The notes beneath the pieces are model-generated. The model ran no database searches. It had not been told where the DNA came from and worked only from the letters and a program-made list of their open reading frames with translations. The position numbers were made by a program, and so were the translations under genes. A stretch of 64,000 nt of DNA from Enterobacter soli ATCC BAA-2102 (GTDB lineage Bacteria > Pseudomonadota > Gammaproteobacteria > Enterobacterales > Enterobacteriaceae). Position 1 is the first letter of the stretch. Each line of letters opens with the position of its first letter. The DNA lies in the NCBI RefSeq assembly GCF_001654845.1, contig NZ_LXES01000051.1:186001-250000 (forward strand), given 5' to 3'. Positions 1 to 9,240 of this stretch are shown here, one piece after another.

Positions 1-3000
1 CGGGGTAAGTCGCATCGTCGTACTGATATTTACCAGGGTTGTACTGGATAGCCGTTACGTCATTTGTGCCATCGCTGCCAGGTGATATTTCTGCCATCAG
101 GGCATCATACCCAACACGTGTTGATGAACAGAATAAAAGGTGCGGCGGTTCGACAGATGGATCATCCATTATCCAGCTCTCGGGAGACAGTTCAGAAGAA
201 TAAGGAACTGTAATCGTGTAATCATCGATTCTGGTTGGCGTAAGCAAAACTGATGCCTTACCCTCCTGATCCCTGATCACCACGCGGGGGTTTGGGAATG
301 TCCAGTCAGGGGCCTCACTGAGAGTCAGTGTTACCTTGCTACTGTCGTAACTCATGTCCTCAATGAGGCAACTAAGCGTCAGACTGCCAGGAATATCATC
401 TGCAAAAATGACCCTGTCCATAAACTGATAACACAGGGCATCCATCTCAGTAGAAACATCGTGTGACAAGCGCTGTAACTGATACCCAAGAAGACGCCGC
501 ATACCAATACGATAGGCCCTGTCCTGGTCAAGAACACCATCAAGTGTATAGCTCTCGACTTTTACCGGGGTCGGATTATCCGGCAACCGGCACTGAACTG
601 TTTCTTCAGCCCAGGTCAGTTGATTGATATATGTAACATCAACGCCGTCATAATCATCTTCATTAGGGGCCTTAAATGAAGTTGTCAGTTCTGATGTTGA
701 AGCCTGCGGCGTTATCATCCCAGACCAAGGCTTAACCCCTTCCCTTCCAGCTGAGGCCATACCATCAGAAAGCAGAAAGTAACCCATCCCGGCATTTGTG
801 ATTGTCTTGAGCATGTCCAGCGCTGAAACAGTATCAGTGGTGGCAAAGTCAAACGTTTCGCCGCGAGGTGTCCAGTACGTAGTTTCTAGCGTGTCGATTG
901 CAGTCCTGTCGATCTCGTTTTCCTGATAGCCAAGAGATTTCAGAACGTGATAAAGGGCGGCGCTGATGCTGCGTACTTCACCTTCTTCATACTGACGTGT
1001 AGGGGTTACATTAATCCTTCTGTCGGACTGAGCACCAAGCCGGTTGCCAGTTCTTATGCTCAGCGCAATAGTGGTGATATCGCGGTACCGGGTCGGGCGT
1101 TTAAGTAGCCTTGATCTTAACGCCTGCCAGTAACACTGATCGCGTGTTGAACCACCATCAGGCGGAGATTTCCTGCGCATCCTGATTTCATACTGTGCAG
1201 GAGTGACATTAAAGCCCTCAGTGAATCCAATCTGGTCTTCAACATTCCGGGAGTAAGTAAGTTCAGCACTCGTCCAGGTTGATGCGCCTGGAATGCGATA
1301 CTGCACAATGATACCTACCGTGACAGAACGCTTCTTCCCTTTGCTGTTATAACGTGAAAGGCCATTCTGAAAATTAAGGTTAACCTCAATTCGGTTTGTC
1401 GTTTCACCATCAGGGCACGCAAGGAAAGGGCCTATCCAGTCGTAATCATCATTGATACCCGTGACAGAACCATCCAGTACCGTACGCTGAATAAAGCCAG
1501 GCCAGGTGGGATCATCAGTCGTAATTGTGTTCCCTGAGGAATCAACCGTTACCAGTACGCGGCCAACTGTAATAGTCAGCCCGGAAATGGCGGTGATTTT
1601 GTAACTGTAATCGGTAGGGTAAAGCGTCAGGCGCTGGGAACCTACCGGAATCCCGGCAAACTTTGTCCCCGTTGCCGAGTCGTAAGCAAGACGTAAATTA
1701 GCCGGAACCGCAGCAGTTCCCCCTGTGGATTTTACGCCTGCGGTATCAACGGGCGTGCTACCGAACACACTGGACGGAAGAGCACTGTGAGTAATTGACC
1801 CGCCAGCATACGGGCTGCTTTGTTCGTCGATCACAACTCTGCCAGAATTATCACGGGCACGTAATCCTGAAACACTTATCTGGCTGGTAATGGCATTTAA
1901 CAGGCCGCTCATCGTGACGTAATTGCTTGTCAACGACACGGTATAAGTGACAGATTTCCACGTGATAGTGAACGTCTGGGGCGAGCTCGTAAAATCATAG
2001 GTGGTTGGTGAAGCACTGGCAGCAATACTTGCCGTACTCCCACCTACCCCAGGAACGGCCGGAACAGCGGCGCTATAGGCTGCAACATAGAGATCGAAGA
2101 TATCGTTGTTTAGCTCCAGCGTCATGGCCATACCAACAACCGGGGCCATCTCTGAAACAGAGCCATAAATCACACTGTACCCACTGTTCAGATCAATGGT
2201 GTATGTGTCAGGTGCTTCAATATCAATGATCGTCCCGGTAGTCCATGCTGGCGGGATTTCCGTATCATCATCACTGGAAGACGAACCAATCAGCGTGACT
2301 GTATTGGTGTTTAGCAACAATCCATCAGCCACAACGCTGACTGTATCTGGTCCACTTGAACCGAGATCAAGCCCTGCTGTTCCTGACGTCGTATTGCCAA
2401 CCTCAGGAGAGTTAAACCAGTTTTCAGAACGGGCATCACCAGAGACATCTGCGCCTGGAGGATAAATTGTATAGGAGATATCTGAACCGAAAGCAGAAAA
2501 TGGAGTGTTTCCGACCCGTAATTCTGACGAAGGAAGCGTCACATCACCCACGCTGATTGCCAGAAACATACTGGTTATCAGGTCTTTTTCATTCGAAAAG
2601 CGGCTTACAGGCTGAACAACATAATCTGGCCAAACCCGGTATTTCCCAAAAATCTCGCGGATAGGATCACCAAGTTTTGCGCTGTTTGCCTTTGCCGGGT
2701 TAAGGTCAATCTGATCACCATTGCCAGGCTGACTATAACCACCAGCCTGCATGTTGCTCATCATGAAGATAGAGTACGCAGCACTGGCTACAGCAACCCC
2801 CACGGCAACCCATGCGACAATTTCAAGGCCTGTGCCATATGGAACCGGGTAGATGCATACGTTGCATTTTTCGGTGATAACCCGTGCGGCCCACTCGCTG
2901 ACCGGAACAGGTTCCCCGTTTACCTCAACTGAAATAGGGTGCGGCCTGTCAAGTTCCCAGCCTTCAACGTTCTGTGAAAACCAGGTTGCCAGAAAGGTTT

Positions 3001-3064
3001 CACCGTGTTCGTGCGTTTCAAGTGGCTCGCCGGGTAATCTTGATGGGTAGATTCTGATCGTCAC
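1..3064 (-). CDS. Tail tip / host specificity protein J (3' part cut by window edge)
   Basis: About 1021 codons are visible and the frame stays open to position 1, so the C-terminus is missing. The product should form the distal tail tip that contacts the host receptor. A GTG start at 3064 overlaps the stop of the upstream NlpC/P60 gene (GTGA). Residues 80-102 form a hydrophobic segment (EIVAWVAVGVAVASAA...) typical of the N-terminal part of J-like tip attachment proteins. A Ser/Thr/Gly/Asp-rich beta-type region follows. Position directly after M-, L- and K-like genes is the lambda order. Receptor specificity cannot be read from what is visible. Confidence 0.85.
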   Translation of the reverse strand, partial: MTIRIYPSRLPGEPLETHEHGETFLATWFSQNVEGWELDRPHPISVEVNGEPVPVSEWAARVITEKCNVCIYPVPYGTGLEIVAWVAVGVAVASAAYSIFMMSNMQAGGYSQPGNGDQIDLNPAKANSAKLGDPIREIFGKYRVWPDYVVQPVSRFSNEKDLITSMFLAISVGDVTLPSSELRVGNTPFSAFGSDISYTIYPPGADVSGDARSENWFNSPEVGNTTSGTAGLDLGSSGPDTVSVVADGLLLNTNTVTLIGSSSSDDDTEIPPAWTTGTIIDIEAPDTYTIDLNSGYSVIYGSVSEMAPVVGMAMTLELNNDIFDLYVAAYSAAVPAVPGVGGSTASIAASASPTTYDFTSSPQTFTITWKSVTYTVSLTSNYVTMSGLLNAITSQISVSGLRARDNSGRVVIDEQSSPYAGGSITHSALPSSVFGSTPVDTAGVKSTGGTAAVPANLRLAYDSATGTKFAGIPVGSQRLTLYPTDYSYKITAISGLTITVGRVLVTVDSSGNTITTDDPTWPGFIQRTVLDGSVTGINDDYDWIGPFLACPDGETTNRIEVNLNFQNGLSRYNSKGKKRSVTVGIIVQYRIPGASTWTSAELTYSRNVEDQIGFTEGFNVTPAQYEIRMRRKSPPDGGSTRDQCYWQALRSRLLKRPTRYRDITTIALSIRTGNRLGAQSDRRINVTPTRQYEEGEVRSISAALYHVLKSLGYQENEIDRTAIDTLETTYWTPRGETFDFATTDTVSALDMLKTITNAGMGYFLLSDGMASAGREGVKPWSGMITPQASTSELTTSFKAPNEDDYDGVDVTYINQLTWAEETVQCRLPDNPTPVKVESYTLDGVLDQDRAYRIGMRRLLGYQLQRLSHDVSTEMDALCYQFMDRVIFADDIPGSLTLSCLIEDMSYDSSKVTLTLSEAPDWTFPNPRVVIRDQEGKASVLLTPTRIDDYTITVPYSSELSPESWIMDDPSVEPPHLLFCSSTRVGYDALMAEISPGSDGTNDVTAIQYNPGKYQYDDATYP

Positions 3065-3441
3065 TGGTAATACTCCACCTTCACAAATCTACGTTCAAAG
3101 CGGGATAAGAGAGTAAACGTCACGTTTGATTTTGGATTGCACTCTGCTGCATAAAGCACACCACCAATATCAACGACAATCGCAACGTGGGTTACCATCC
3201 CGGCAGAATAACAGGCGATACCGGCACCAGCGGCAGGCTCACATTTTGCGAGCTCAGACATTAGCCCTCTTGCTTCACGGTCGAGCCCATTTTCATCCTT
3301 CGTCACTCCGGCAAACTCAGGCCATAACGTAAGGCCCAGGTCCCGGCGAATTTCGTTTACTATTCCAAAACAGTCGAGTTCAGGATAAGCGCGGCCGCCC
3401 TTCAGCCAGATGACCGAACGGTATTTGTCAGGATCAAACAT
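3061..3441 (-). CDS. Tail assembly protein, NlpC/P60 (C40) peptidase, lambda K-like
   Basis: This 126-residue protein is a papain-like NlpC/P60 domain with nucleophile Cys24 in DCFGIV and His85 in MVTHVAIVV. Such proteins sit next to the J-type tip protein in lambda-like tails and are thought to help tip assembly or peptidoglycan processing during DNA entry. Lambda K also has a JAB domain, which is missing here, so this is the short form. Its stop overlaps the GTG start of the J-like gene, suggesting translational coupling. Confidence 0.85.
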   Translation of the reverse strand: MFDPDKYRSVIWLKGGRAYPELDCFGIVNEIRRDLGLTLWPEFAGVTKDENGLDREARGLMSELAKCEPAAGAGIACYSAGMVTHVAIVVDIGGVLYAAECNPKSNVTFTLLSRFERRFVKVEYYQ

Positions 3442-3451
3442 TTGATAGTCC

Positions 3452-3934
3452 TTACGTCAGATAACGAAGACCAGGGAAATCAGGAAGGGTGTAACGGTAT
3501 CGCGGCCACGCAGTATCAAGGATATTCATATACCCTGCCGTAATCTGAACTTCGGTAGCTGTCCATGACCCGTTTTTAATTGCCAGGGTATACGGCGGTG
3601 CAGCAGGCGCGGATAAATCTGTTGAAACATAACGCCGAAAAGTAAGGCTGGCGTTCTTCAGATTATTAAGAGCATCCCTTATAGCAGTCGATACAACACC
3701 GTCGATATTGCTGATAGCAAACTTCAAGTCCTGAGTGCCATCGGCATTGCGGGAAGGCAATGCAATATCAATCGCTGACCCAACAAACGTTGCCTGCGCA
3801 CCAGTTTCGAGAGTTACGGTGATATCATCCCACCCGCGAGTTAACCAGTAATCAACACCACCAACGGTTATCTGTAGGGTATCAATGATCACCTCACTCC
3901 CACTGCTGGCATAAAGCCTGTTCAGAACAGTCAT
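3452..3934 (-). CDS. Minor tail protein, DUF1833 family (lambda L position)
   Basis: The protein has 160 residues from the ATG at 3934, whose ATGA overlaps the stop of the preceding gene. A GTG at 3946 is an alternative start. The N-terminus MTVLNRLYASSGSEVIID and the central VTLETGAQATF segment resemble DUF1833 tail proteins found between the tape measure and the J-like protein in many enterobacterial prophages. The role, tail tip assembly, is inferred from gene order; no catalytic motif is visible. Confidence 0.75.
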   Translation of the reverse strand: MTVLNRLYASSGSEVIIDTLQITVGGVDYWLTRGWDDITVTLETGAQATFVGSAIDIALPSRNADGTQDLKFAISNIDGVVSTAIRDALNNLKNASLTFRRYVSTDLSAPAAPPYTLAIKNGSWTATEVQITAGYMNILDTAWPRYRYTLPDFPGLRYLT

Positions 3935-4401
3935 GCTTCTGGCCACTCCCTGTTAAGTGCGAGATCAATAATATCCATCCCGGATATAAACCCTGGGAAC
4001 TCGCCCCATGGTGGCGGCAAGAGAGGACGTTCATACAACTCAAGCTGTGCCGTGTACTGCCAGTAATTCCCACCAATGATGTTCGGCCCCTGATAGATAT
4101 CCGTGAACCGGCAAACCTTTGGCGATTCACCACCAGGCGTTCGAAGTTTCATGTTGAACCATGCGGAACCATCCGTGAGGGCATCGCGGTACCATGCCTC
4201 AAATGTTTGAGCCTCAACGTCTGTAAGGGTCCAGATAACGCTCGCTATTGTTGGAGTGGAAATATAACGGCGGCGCTGCCTGGCTCTGCCAGATGTCAGA
4301 GTGGTTCGAAGCAAAGGGCTTACCGGTTTTAATCCATATCCCTCCTGAAGAGGGACAGGAAGATAATCGTGCGGATAGGTTATGTTGGTTGTGATTGCCA
4401 T
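3931..4401 (-). CDS. Minor tail protein (lambda M position)
   Basis: This 156-residue protein starts at the ATG at 4401, which overlaps the tape measure stop (TAATG). An upstream in-frame ATG at 4428 would extend it into the tape-measure gene and is less likely. Tryptophan/tyrosine-rich stretches (SVIWTLTDVEAQTFEAWYRDAL, with WQYTAQLELYERP near the end) resemble minor tail proteins that follow the tape measure. It probably helps build the tail tip; this rests on position and composition. Confidence 0.7.
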   Translation of the reverse strand: MAITTNITYPHDYLPVPLQEGYGLKPVSPLLRTTLTSGRARQRRRYISTPTIASVIWTLTDVEAQTFEAWYRDALTDGSAWFNMKLRTPGGESPKVCRFTDIYQGPNIIGGNYWQYTAQLELYERPLLPPPWGEFPGFISGMDIIDLALNREWPEA

Positions 4402-6821
4402 TAGCCCCTTTTCCTCGATGTTGTCCATCCGTTATTCAGAGCCTTGGAAGCTTTCCCTGTTCCTGATGAAAGGTCGTTTGCAGTCATTTGATGCCCGAGC
4501 CTTGCACCACGGGTAACTGCATCCTCAATAAGGTTAAGGGTTCGTTGGTCGGGATCACCATGAATCTCTATAGGCACAGTAATATTCCCGGCCTGCTGGG
4601 GCGAAGATTGTTTATTAACACGATCCAAAGTGGCATCCAGTTTTGCGCTGGTCTTAGCTGTCGTAACCCTTTCGCCTTTCTGCAACAACCAGGTTCCTGT
4701 CTCTGGCACGCTATCCATACCATCATGAGCCATACCAATAGCGGAGATGTTGGTAACAATGCCAGCTGTTGCAGCTGCAACAGAAGCCATCGCCGCGAGG
4801 TTGTAAGGGAACGGGTTAGCCGCCGCCATCGCAATACCCTGCTGAATAGCAATCATAGACTGCGCGATAGCCACTGCCTTTTGAGCTACAAATGCCGCTT
4901 TATATACTGCTGATTGTTCACCAAAGGCTTGTTTAGTGAGGTCTACCATTGAACCAAGACCATCACTGACACTGCTCAGCATTAACTGATTACGCTGATC
5001 ATTCAGGGCCTGAAGGCTTTCATCATGCTTTTTCTTCAGCTCAAGCTCTTTGGCATCCCACTCTTCATTCAGATCGGATTGCGACTGCCGGTATTCATCC
5101 AACATTCCAAGCTGGGTTGAATACCAGTCCTCCAGTTCCTCCTGGGCTTTATCGACCTTACGTAACTCACCGCTCTGGCCGCCGAACATTGGATCGATGC
5201 CTGAAAACTCCGGAGCTTTTTCAAAAGCGTTATCAGAAATTGCTTTTGCAGCTTTGGTGTAATCATCTTCGTTGGTCAGCCCAGCGTCTTTTGCATCTTT
5301 CAGAAGACTGACACGGGCACGAGTTAATTCGAGGAGTTTTTCCTCAGGAGTAAGCAATTCCTCCTGAAGGTCGCGGTATTTTTCCAGCAACTTATATTTA
5401 TCAATTTCAGATGCAAGCCCTTCAAGCCTGGTTTGCTGTTCCTTATTGATACCAACAAGTTTCCCGGAAGAAATATCGAAACGCAGTTTTTCAAGCTCGG
5501 TAGCTTCTTTCGTTTTACCGTTGAGTTGGTCGGTTAATGCAATCTGCCTCAGATAGCTTTGCTCAATGGTTTTATACGCGTTTTCAACTTTATCTACCGG
5601 GGCTTTTGTTGGCTTGCCGTTCGTTCCACCTGGAGGAAGAGAGAAAGGATTATCTGTACCAACTGTAGCGGCCCCGAGAGGAAGATTACCCATTTCAGGT
5701 TTCGAAAGTTTATCTCTCGTTTGTATGAGTGTGTTCAGTTCATCATTGAGCGCTTTAACGCTGTCATCTCCTCCGGTGAACCAGGAGAACATGGATTTGC
5801 CCTGAGAGTAAATATCCTTTCTTCCCTCAAGGTTCTTTTGCAGGTATGCAATACGCTCGTTAACCTGATCGATATTGTTCAGGTCAATCTTACCGCTCAG
5901 GGCGGCAAATCTATTGCCAGTGCTTGCCGCGAGTTGTCCAGCGCCCGCAGCCGCTTTAACAAGCCAGCCAGCGAGTTGGGCTACTTCAGATACCAGATCA
6001 GAAATTCCCTGTAGCACAACAGGATCTGTTAATACATCATGGAGTTTATCAAGCGAATTCTGCAACGGAGTAAGGTCGACTTTTGCCAGTCCTGCCGCAA
6101 TCTCCATCTTAAGGCCAGCAACCTGCGCCTCCATGTCTTCGAATAACTGATTAACCTTCACCAGGTCATCAATCGAAGAAGGGTCAGGCGCTACCCCATA
6201 GTCTTTTGCCAGATCAATAAACTGCTTCAGTTTTTCGTTATTGTTATCAAACAGCGGAAGCAGTTTTGACAGGTCATTACCAAGACTTTCAAGGATGGTT
6301 GTTTTTTCGGCATTGGTGCCGATTTTCCCCAGGGACTCACCAATGGCCAGAAGCTGTTTGTCAGGACTGACCTTTGATAATTTTTCAGCAGACAAACCAA
6401 GAGCATTAAGGGCATCAACAGCCTCACCTGATTTATTCAGGACAGCATCACCAATCTTATCGCCAATATCCTTAAAGATATCAGCCATCTGATCGCCGGA
6501 TACACCTGCCTTTTCAGCAGCGAACTGCCAGGCTAAAAGCTCCTGTGTCGACATCCTTAATGACTTTGCCCAGCGATCTGTTTCGGTAATTTGCTTGGAA
6601 GTACTTTTCAGCAACTGAAACCCAGCCGCACCGACAGCCAGGCCGGCAGTTACTGCTGCCGCTCCTACTCCAGCTAATGCAGCACCAGAAGCCGCAGCGT
6701 CTTCCTGAACCTGTTTACTCCATTTTGCAGAGGCGCGTTCTGCCTGGTTAAGACCTGAAACAAATCCACCCGTTTTTGCAATCAGGTCGATAGTCAGTGT
6801 ACCGAGATTTTTACCAGCCAT
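4401..6821 (-). CDS. Tail tape measure protein
   Basis: At 806 residues this is the longest tail gene, placed just after the tail assembly chaperone pair, the invariant tape-measure position. It is mostly alpha-helical, with hydrophobic alanine/glycine-rich stretches near residues 45-75 and 640-700 (AVAIAQSMIAIQQGIAMAAA) and charged helical regions near 450-620. It sets tail length and is expelled during DNA injection. The start at 6821 lies 4 bases after the stop of the frameshifted chaperone extension. Confidence 0.9.
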   Translation of the reverse strand: MAGKNLGTLTIDLIAKTGGFVSGLNQAERASAKWSKQVQEDAAASGAALAGVGAAAVTAGLAVGAAGFQLLKSTSKQITETDRWAKSLRMSTQELLAWQFAAEKAGVSGDQMADIFKDIGDKIGDAVLNKSGEAVDALNALGLSAEKLSKVSPDKQLLAIGESLGKIGTNAEKTTILESLGNDLSKLLPLFDNNNEKLKQFIDLAKDYGVAPDPSSIDDLVKVNQLFEDMEAQVAGLKMEIAAGLAKVDLTPLQNSLDKLHDVLTDPVVLQGISDLVSEVAQLAGWLVKAAAGAGQLAASTGNRFAALSGKIDLNNIDQVNERIAYLQKNLEGRKDIYSQGKSMFSWFTGGDDSVKALNDELNTLIQTRDKLSKPEMGNLPLGAATVGTDNPFSLPPGGTNGKPTKAPVDKVENAYKTIEQSYLRQIALTDQLNGKTKEATELEKLRFDISSGKLVGINKEQQTRLEGLASEIDKYKLLEKYRDLQEELLTPEEKLLELTRARVSLLKDAKDAGLTNEDDYTKAAKAISDNAFEKAPEFSGIDPMFGGQSGELRKVDKAQEELEDWYSTQLGMLDEYRQSQSDLNEEWDAKELELKKKHDESLQALNDQRNQLMLSSVSDGLGSMVDLTKQAFGEQSAVYKAAFVAQKAVAIAQSMIAIQQGIAMAAANPFPYNLAAMASVAAATAGIVTNISAIGMAHDGMDSVPETGTWLLQKGERVTTAKTSAKLDATLDRVNKQSSPQQAGNITVPIEIHGDPDQRTLNLIEDAVTRGARLGHQMTANDLSSGTGKASKALNNGWTTSRKRG

Positions 6822-6824
6822 AGT

Positions 6825-7474
6825 TTATGTCCACTTCTTCATGGCCTCTTCGAGAGTGATCGCGGGCGCGTTGATGTGGGGGGTGAAGTCGGTAATGGTG
6901 AAAGGTGGGGTATCTTTTCCACGATTGATATTTGCCAGCACAGAAGCAACCAGACCTGCGGCCCATTCAATTCGCATCATAGGATTAAGGCTGCCATATT
7001 TAGATCGATATGCAGCCCACACTTGGTATTCTCTTATGCTAATGAATTCCTGAGCTTCGGCTATGGTCTTCCCGCCAATACCGTTAAGGACTAATTCACA
7101 CCAGAATTCGTCTTCTGCGCTGAGTTCTCCTTTCCCATGCTGTTCACTTCCTGAATGGCCACCAGAAGCGCAATAGTCAGGTTACCATCTAGCGCACCGC
7201 GCTCAGGATCAGCGTGGCCGGTAACATCGTCCGGAGTAAGAACAGGGTTCCCATCTTCGTCACAGATTGAAGATGCAATACGACAGGCTACGCCGTCAGA
7301 TTTCCCATTCATGGCAAGCAGATCAAATTTGGTAGAGTGAAAGCCTAGGGGGCGAACGTACGTAGTTGCAGTGTGCTCTGCGCCATCTTTATCTTTCCAT
7401 GTAATTTCTTTTTCTACCGGACGACCAGTAAACGCACCTGAGTTTTTAAGAGCATCGAGAGTCAGCTTCATCAT
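6825..7474 (-). CDS. Tail assembly chaperone fusion made by -1 ribosomal frameshift (lambda GT analogue)
   Basis: The upstream 127-residue chaperone frame contains the heptamer G GGA AAG (plus-strand CTTTCCC at 7130-7136), identical to the lambda G/GT slippery site. After a -1 shift there, the reading continues without a stop into the frame ending at 6825: GELSAEDEFWCELVLNGIGG, then a region ending in EEAMKKWT. The downstream frame has no good start of its own (only a GTG at 7022), so it is most likely made only as the fusion. The product would coat the tape measure before tail tube assembly. The site and open frame are seen; the efficiency is unknown. Confidence 0.85.
7091..7474 (-). CDS. 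Tail assembly chaperone (lambda G analogue)
   Basis: This 127-residue protein sits between the tail tube and tape measure genes. It begins MMKLTLDALKNSGAFTG and ends QKTNSGVN in the zero frame. It resembles the short tail-assembly chaperones of lambdoid phages, which bind the tape measure during assembly. The start at 7474 follows a GGAAGAT ribosome-binding region; the second codon is also ATG. The slippery heptamer near its 3' end produces a longer minor form. Confidence 0.85.
   Translation of the reverse strand: MMKLTLDALKNSGAFTGRPVEKEITWKDKDGAEHTATTYVRPLGFHSTKFDLLAMNGKSDGVACRIASSICDEDGNPVLTPDDVTGHADPERGALDGNLTIALLVAIQEVNSMGKENSAQKTNSGVN
7130..7136 (-). promoter_or_regulatory. Programmed -1 frameshift heptamer GGGAAAG
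   Basis: The sequence reads G GGA AAG in the zero frame of the chaperone gene, the same heptamer lambda uses for its G to GT shift. The shifted frame is open until 6825. Confidence 0.85.
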
Positions 7475-7484
7475 TATCTTCCAT

Positions 7485-7510
7485 TAAAAAGCGGGAGTGA
7501 TTGCCCCCGC
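7485..7510 (-). terminator. Terminator after tail tube gene
   Basis: On the minus strand GCGGGGGCAATCACTCCCGC is followed by TTTTT. This GC-rich hairpin lies between the tail tube and chaperone genes and may reduce expression of downstream tail genes relative to the abundant tube protein. Confidence 0.6.
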
Positions 7511-7521
7511 ATGTTTACTCA

Positions 7522-8004
7522 TTAACTCCCGGATTCGACCTTACGAACCCAGATCCCAGCTCCACTGCGCTGAAGAGTTGCGGCCGTCGTTACAACGGTG
7601 TTCTGCTGCCAGTCAAAGGGGAAGTCACTGACATATGCCTGGAAGGTGTACCAGGTCCTGTCGGTAGGCAGTTCCATTTCCCCGCTAACGAGCGTTGGTT
7701 CGCTTTCTCCATCAGACCAGCCAATTGCCCACTGAATAACTTCATCCTGGTATTGATCATCTTCAGCAAGCTGCCACATTAGGAAATGCGATTCGTTTTT
7801 CGGGTCGGCGTTAATCGTTGCCGATGCTTGTCCTGGCGTGCGTAGCCCCTTCTTGAACTTCTTACTGTTACGCTCGCTCAGACAAGTATCTTCAATCTGG
7901 TCAGCCGGGTTGGTACCAGGGTTAAAGTTTGTAATGCATTCAATCTCGTGGATCACCCCACGAATTAACCCATACAACTGGGTTCCCTGCGTCAGTACAG
8001 ACAT
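7522..8004 (-). CDS. Major tail tube protein
   Basis: The 160-residue product begins [14 protein letters not shown] and lies between the tail terminator and the assembly chaperone, where the tube protein is found in lambda-like phages. The length and beta-rich composition, ending in [14 protein letters not shown], fit a tail tube subunit. It is bracketed by hairpin terminators on both sides, consistent with a separately tuned, highly expressed structural gene. Confidence 0.8.
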   Translation of the reverse strand: MSVLTQGTQLYGLIRGVIHEIECITNFNPGTNPADQIEDTCLSERNSKKFKKGLRTPGQASATINADPKNESHFLMWQLAEDDQYQDEVIQWAIGWSDGESEPTLVSGEMELPTDRTWYTFQAYVSDFPFDWQQNTVVTTAATLQRSGAGIWVRKVESGS

Positions 8005-8020
8005 AGTTATCTCCGGACAT

Positions 8021-8044
8021 AAAAAAACCCGCCGAAGCGGGTTT
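8021..8044 (-). terminator. Terminator between tail terminator gene and tail tube gene
   Basis: The hairpin AAACCCGC-TTCG-GCGGGTTT with a TTCG tetraloop is followed by a T run on the minus strand. Confidence 0.75.
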
Positions 8045-8057
8045 GTGGAAGGTTACT

Positions 8058-8426
8058 TTATCGAGGTACTATCCAGTCGACATCAAATGAATAGTGGTAA
8101 CTTTTGGTTTCATCATCCCTGTCCTGCTCACCCCACCTGACGATATAAGCATGAGGCTCGATAGCATCACGTAATGCTTCGGCAACAGAGATTACTTCTT
8201 CTGCACTTTTTGCATACACGTCAACCTGAATGGAAAATGAGTCAGCATCTGGACGCTGCTTTAAATAGTTTTCAGGGCCACCACCCGGCAGGTTTGTCCA
8301 CACGGCATAGGGATAAACAACTTCATCCGTCTGTAGTTTAAATGGGTACAACCTAACCGGATTTACACCAAGCAGATTAACAACGTCAGAACTTGCAGAG
8401 CATATAGGAAATATTGGGGCTATCAT
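8058..8426 (-). CDS. Tail terminator / completion protein, DUF3168-like
   Basis: This 122-residue protein begins MIAPIFPICSASSDVVNLLG and carries the pattern VYPYAVWTNLPGG...FSIQVDVYAKSAEEV, typical of small tail terminator proteins that cap the tail and join it to the head. It overlaps the preceding HK97-gp10-like gene by ATGA (8423-8426). The assignment rests on sequence pattern and position between gp10-like and tail tube genes. Confidence 0.75.
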   Translation of the reverse strand: MIAPIFPICSASSDVVNLLGVNPVRLYPFKLQTDEVVYPYAVWTNLPGGGPENYLKQRPDADSFSIQVDVYAKSAEEVISVAEALRDAIEPHAYIVRWGEQDRDDETKSYHYSFDVDWIVPR

Positions 8427-8911
8427 GCTGATGTTCCCTTTTTCTGAGCACGTTTAATAGCGCGATCTATACCGGCTTCAAAGCTCACAGAGAAGGTTGT
8501 AAAAACCTCATTCATTCGTGAGTTTGCAGCTGCTCTAACCAAAGGTTTAGGTGACATCTTTTCGGTACCAAACTCCAGTAAACGCCAGTGAGGCGTGGGA
8601 GCATCTTTTGCCAGGCTTGGGTCTTTTTTCAGAACTGCTCCCTGAAGAATTCCCACCCTGAAAGCCAGATCACCTGTTTGTTTAAAGCGTCTGTTATTCC
8701 AGCGAACGGCAGCATTATCTGAGATTTTACGGGCGGTGTGCGGGTCGTCTAAACGCATGGCGTTCTGTTTTACCTGTTCAAGGATCACATTAGCCGCTTT
8801 TCTTAAAGCTGCCCTGCCAGACTTACGCTTAGTCTCGTTTTGTATGGCATCCAGTTTTCCCAGTAACGAATCAATACCAGTAAGTTTAAACTCGACACCG
8901 TCAGCCATCAT
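8423..8911 (-). CDS. HK97 gp10-like head-tail joining protein
   Basis: This 162-residue protein begins MMADGVEFKLTGIDSLLGKL. The stretch RAALRKAANVILEQVKQNA and the later WRLLEFGTEKMSPKPLVRAA are characteristic of the HK97 gp10 family of neck proteins. A run of ten G bases lies just upstream of the start on the minus strand (8915-8924), and the start overlaps the end of the previous gene, so it depends on translational coupling or an unusual G-rich ribosome-binding region. Confidence 0.85.
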   Translation of the reverse strand: MMADGVEFKLTGIDSLLGKLDAIQNETKRKSGRAALRKAANVILEQVKQNAMRLDDPHTARKISDNAAVRWNNRRFKQTGDLAFRVGILQGAVLKKDPSLAKDAPTPHWRLLEFGTEKMSPKPLVRAAANSRMNEVFTTFSVSFEAGIDRAIKRAQKKGTSA

Positions 8912-9236
8912 TTACCCCCCCCCCAGAACAGGGTAGTGTCAGGTATTCACGGCCGCTTTTCGCATCAGGTAGTACACCCTCGACATTATAAATAACCCCG
9001 CGAAATAAGATGCGATGTTTGCGTGTAATTCCGGTTCGGAATCGAATAGTAATTCTTGTTGTTATTTCACCCTGTGATGCCTGAGCCGCAATAAACTCCC
9101 GAGCTGATAAGGGGGATACTTCGGCCCAGATGGTTGCGACATCTCTCCAGTTATTAATTACGGCTCCCGTTTTCGGGTTCTGTTCTTTTACCGTCTCCTG
9201 AAGGGTAACCCTGTGACGCAATTTCCCGGCCTGCAT
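8901..9236 (-). CDS. Head closure / head-tail adaptor protein (SPP1 gp16-like)
   Basis: The 111-residue protein begins MQAGKLRHRVTLQE and contains WRDVATIWAEVSPLSAREF, the hallmark of the phage head-tail adaptor family. It joins the connector to the tail terminator. Its C-terminus CSGGGVNDG is encoded by a run of ten G bases, so slippage there would change the last residues and the overlap with the next gene. Confidence 0.85.
   Translation of the reverse strand: MQAGKLRHRVTLQETVKEQNPKTGAVINNWRDVATIWAEVSPLSAREFIAAQASQGEITTRITIRFRTGITRKHRILFRGVIYNVEGVLPDAKSGREYLTLPCSGGGVNDG
8915..8924. repeat. Homopolymeric C10/G10 tract at a gene junction
   Basis: Ten consecutive C bases on the plus strand lie inside the 3' end of the head closure gene and 4 bases from the start of the next gene. 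Such tracts are prone to slippage during replication and sequencing. Confidence 0.9.
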
Positions 9237-9240
9237 AATA

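Noticed and set aside
6825-7022. Stand-alone 65-residue gene between chaperone and tape measure
   Set aside because: Its frame is open upstream to the slippery heptamer and the conserved part begins before the GTG at 7022, so it is the frameshifted extension of the chaperone rather than a separate gene.
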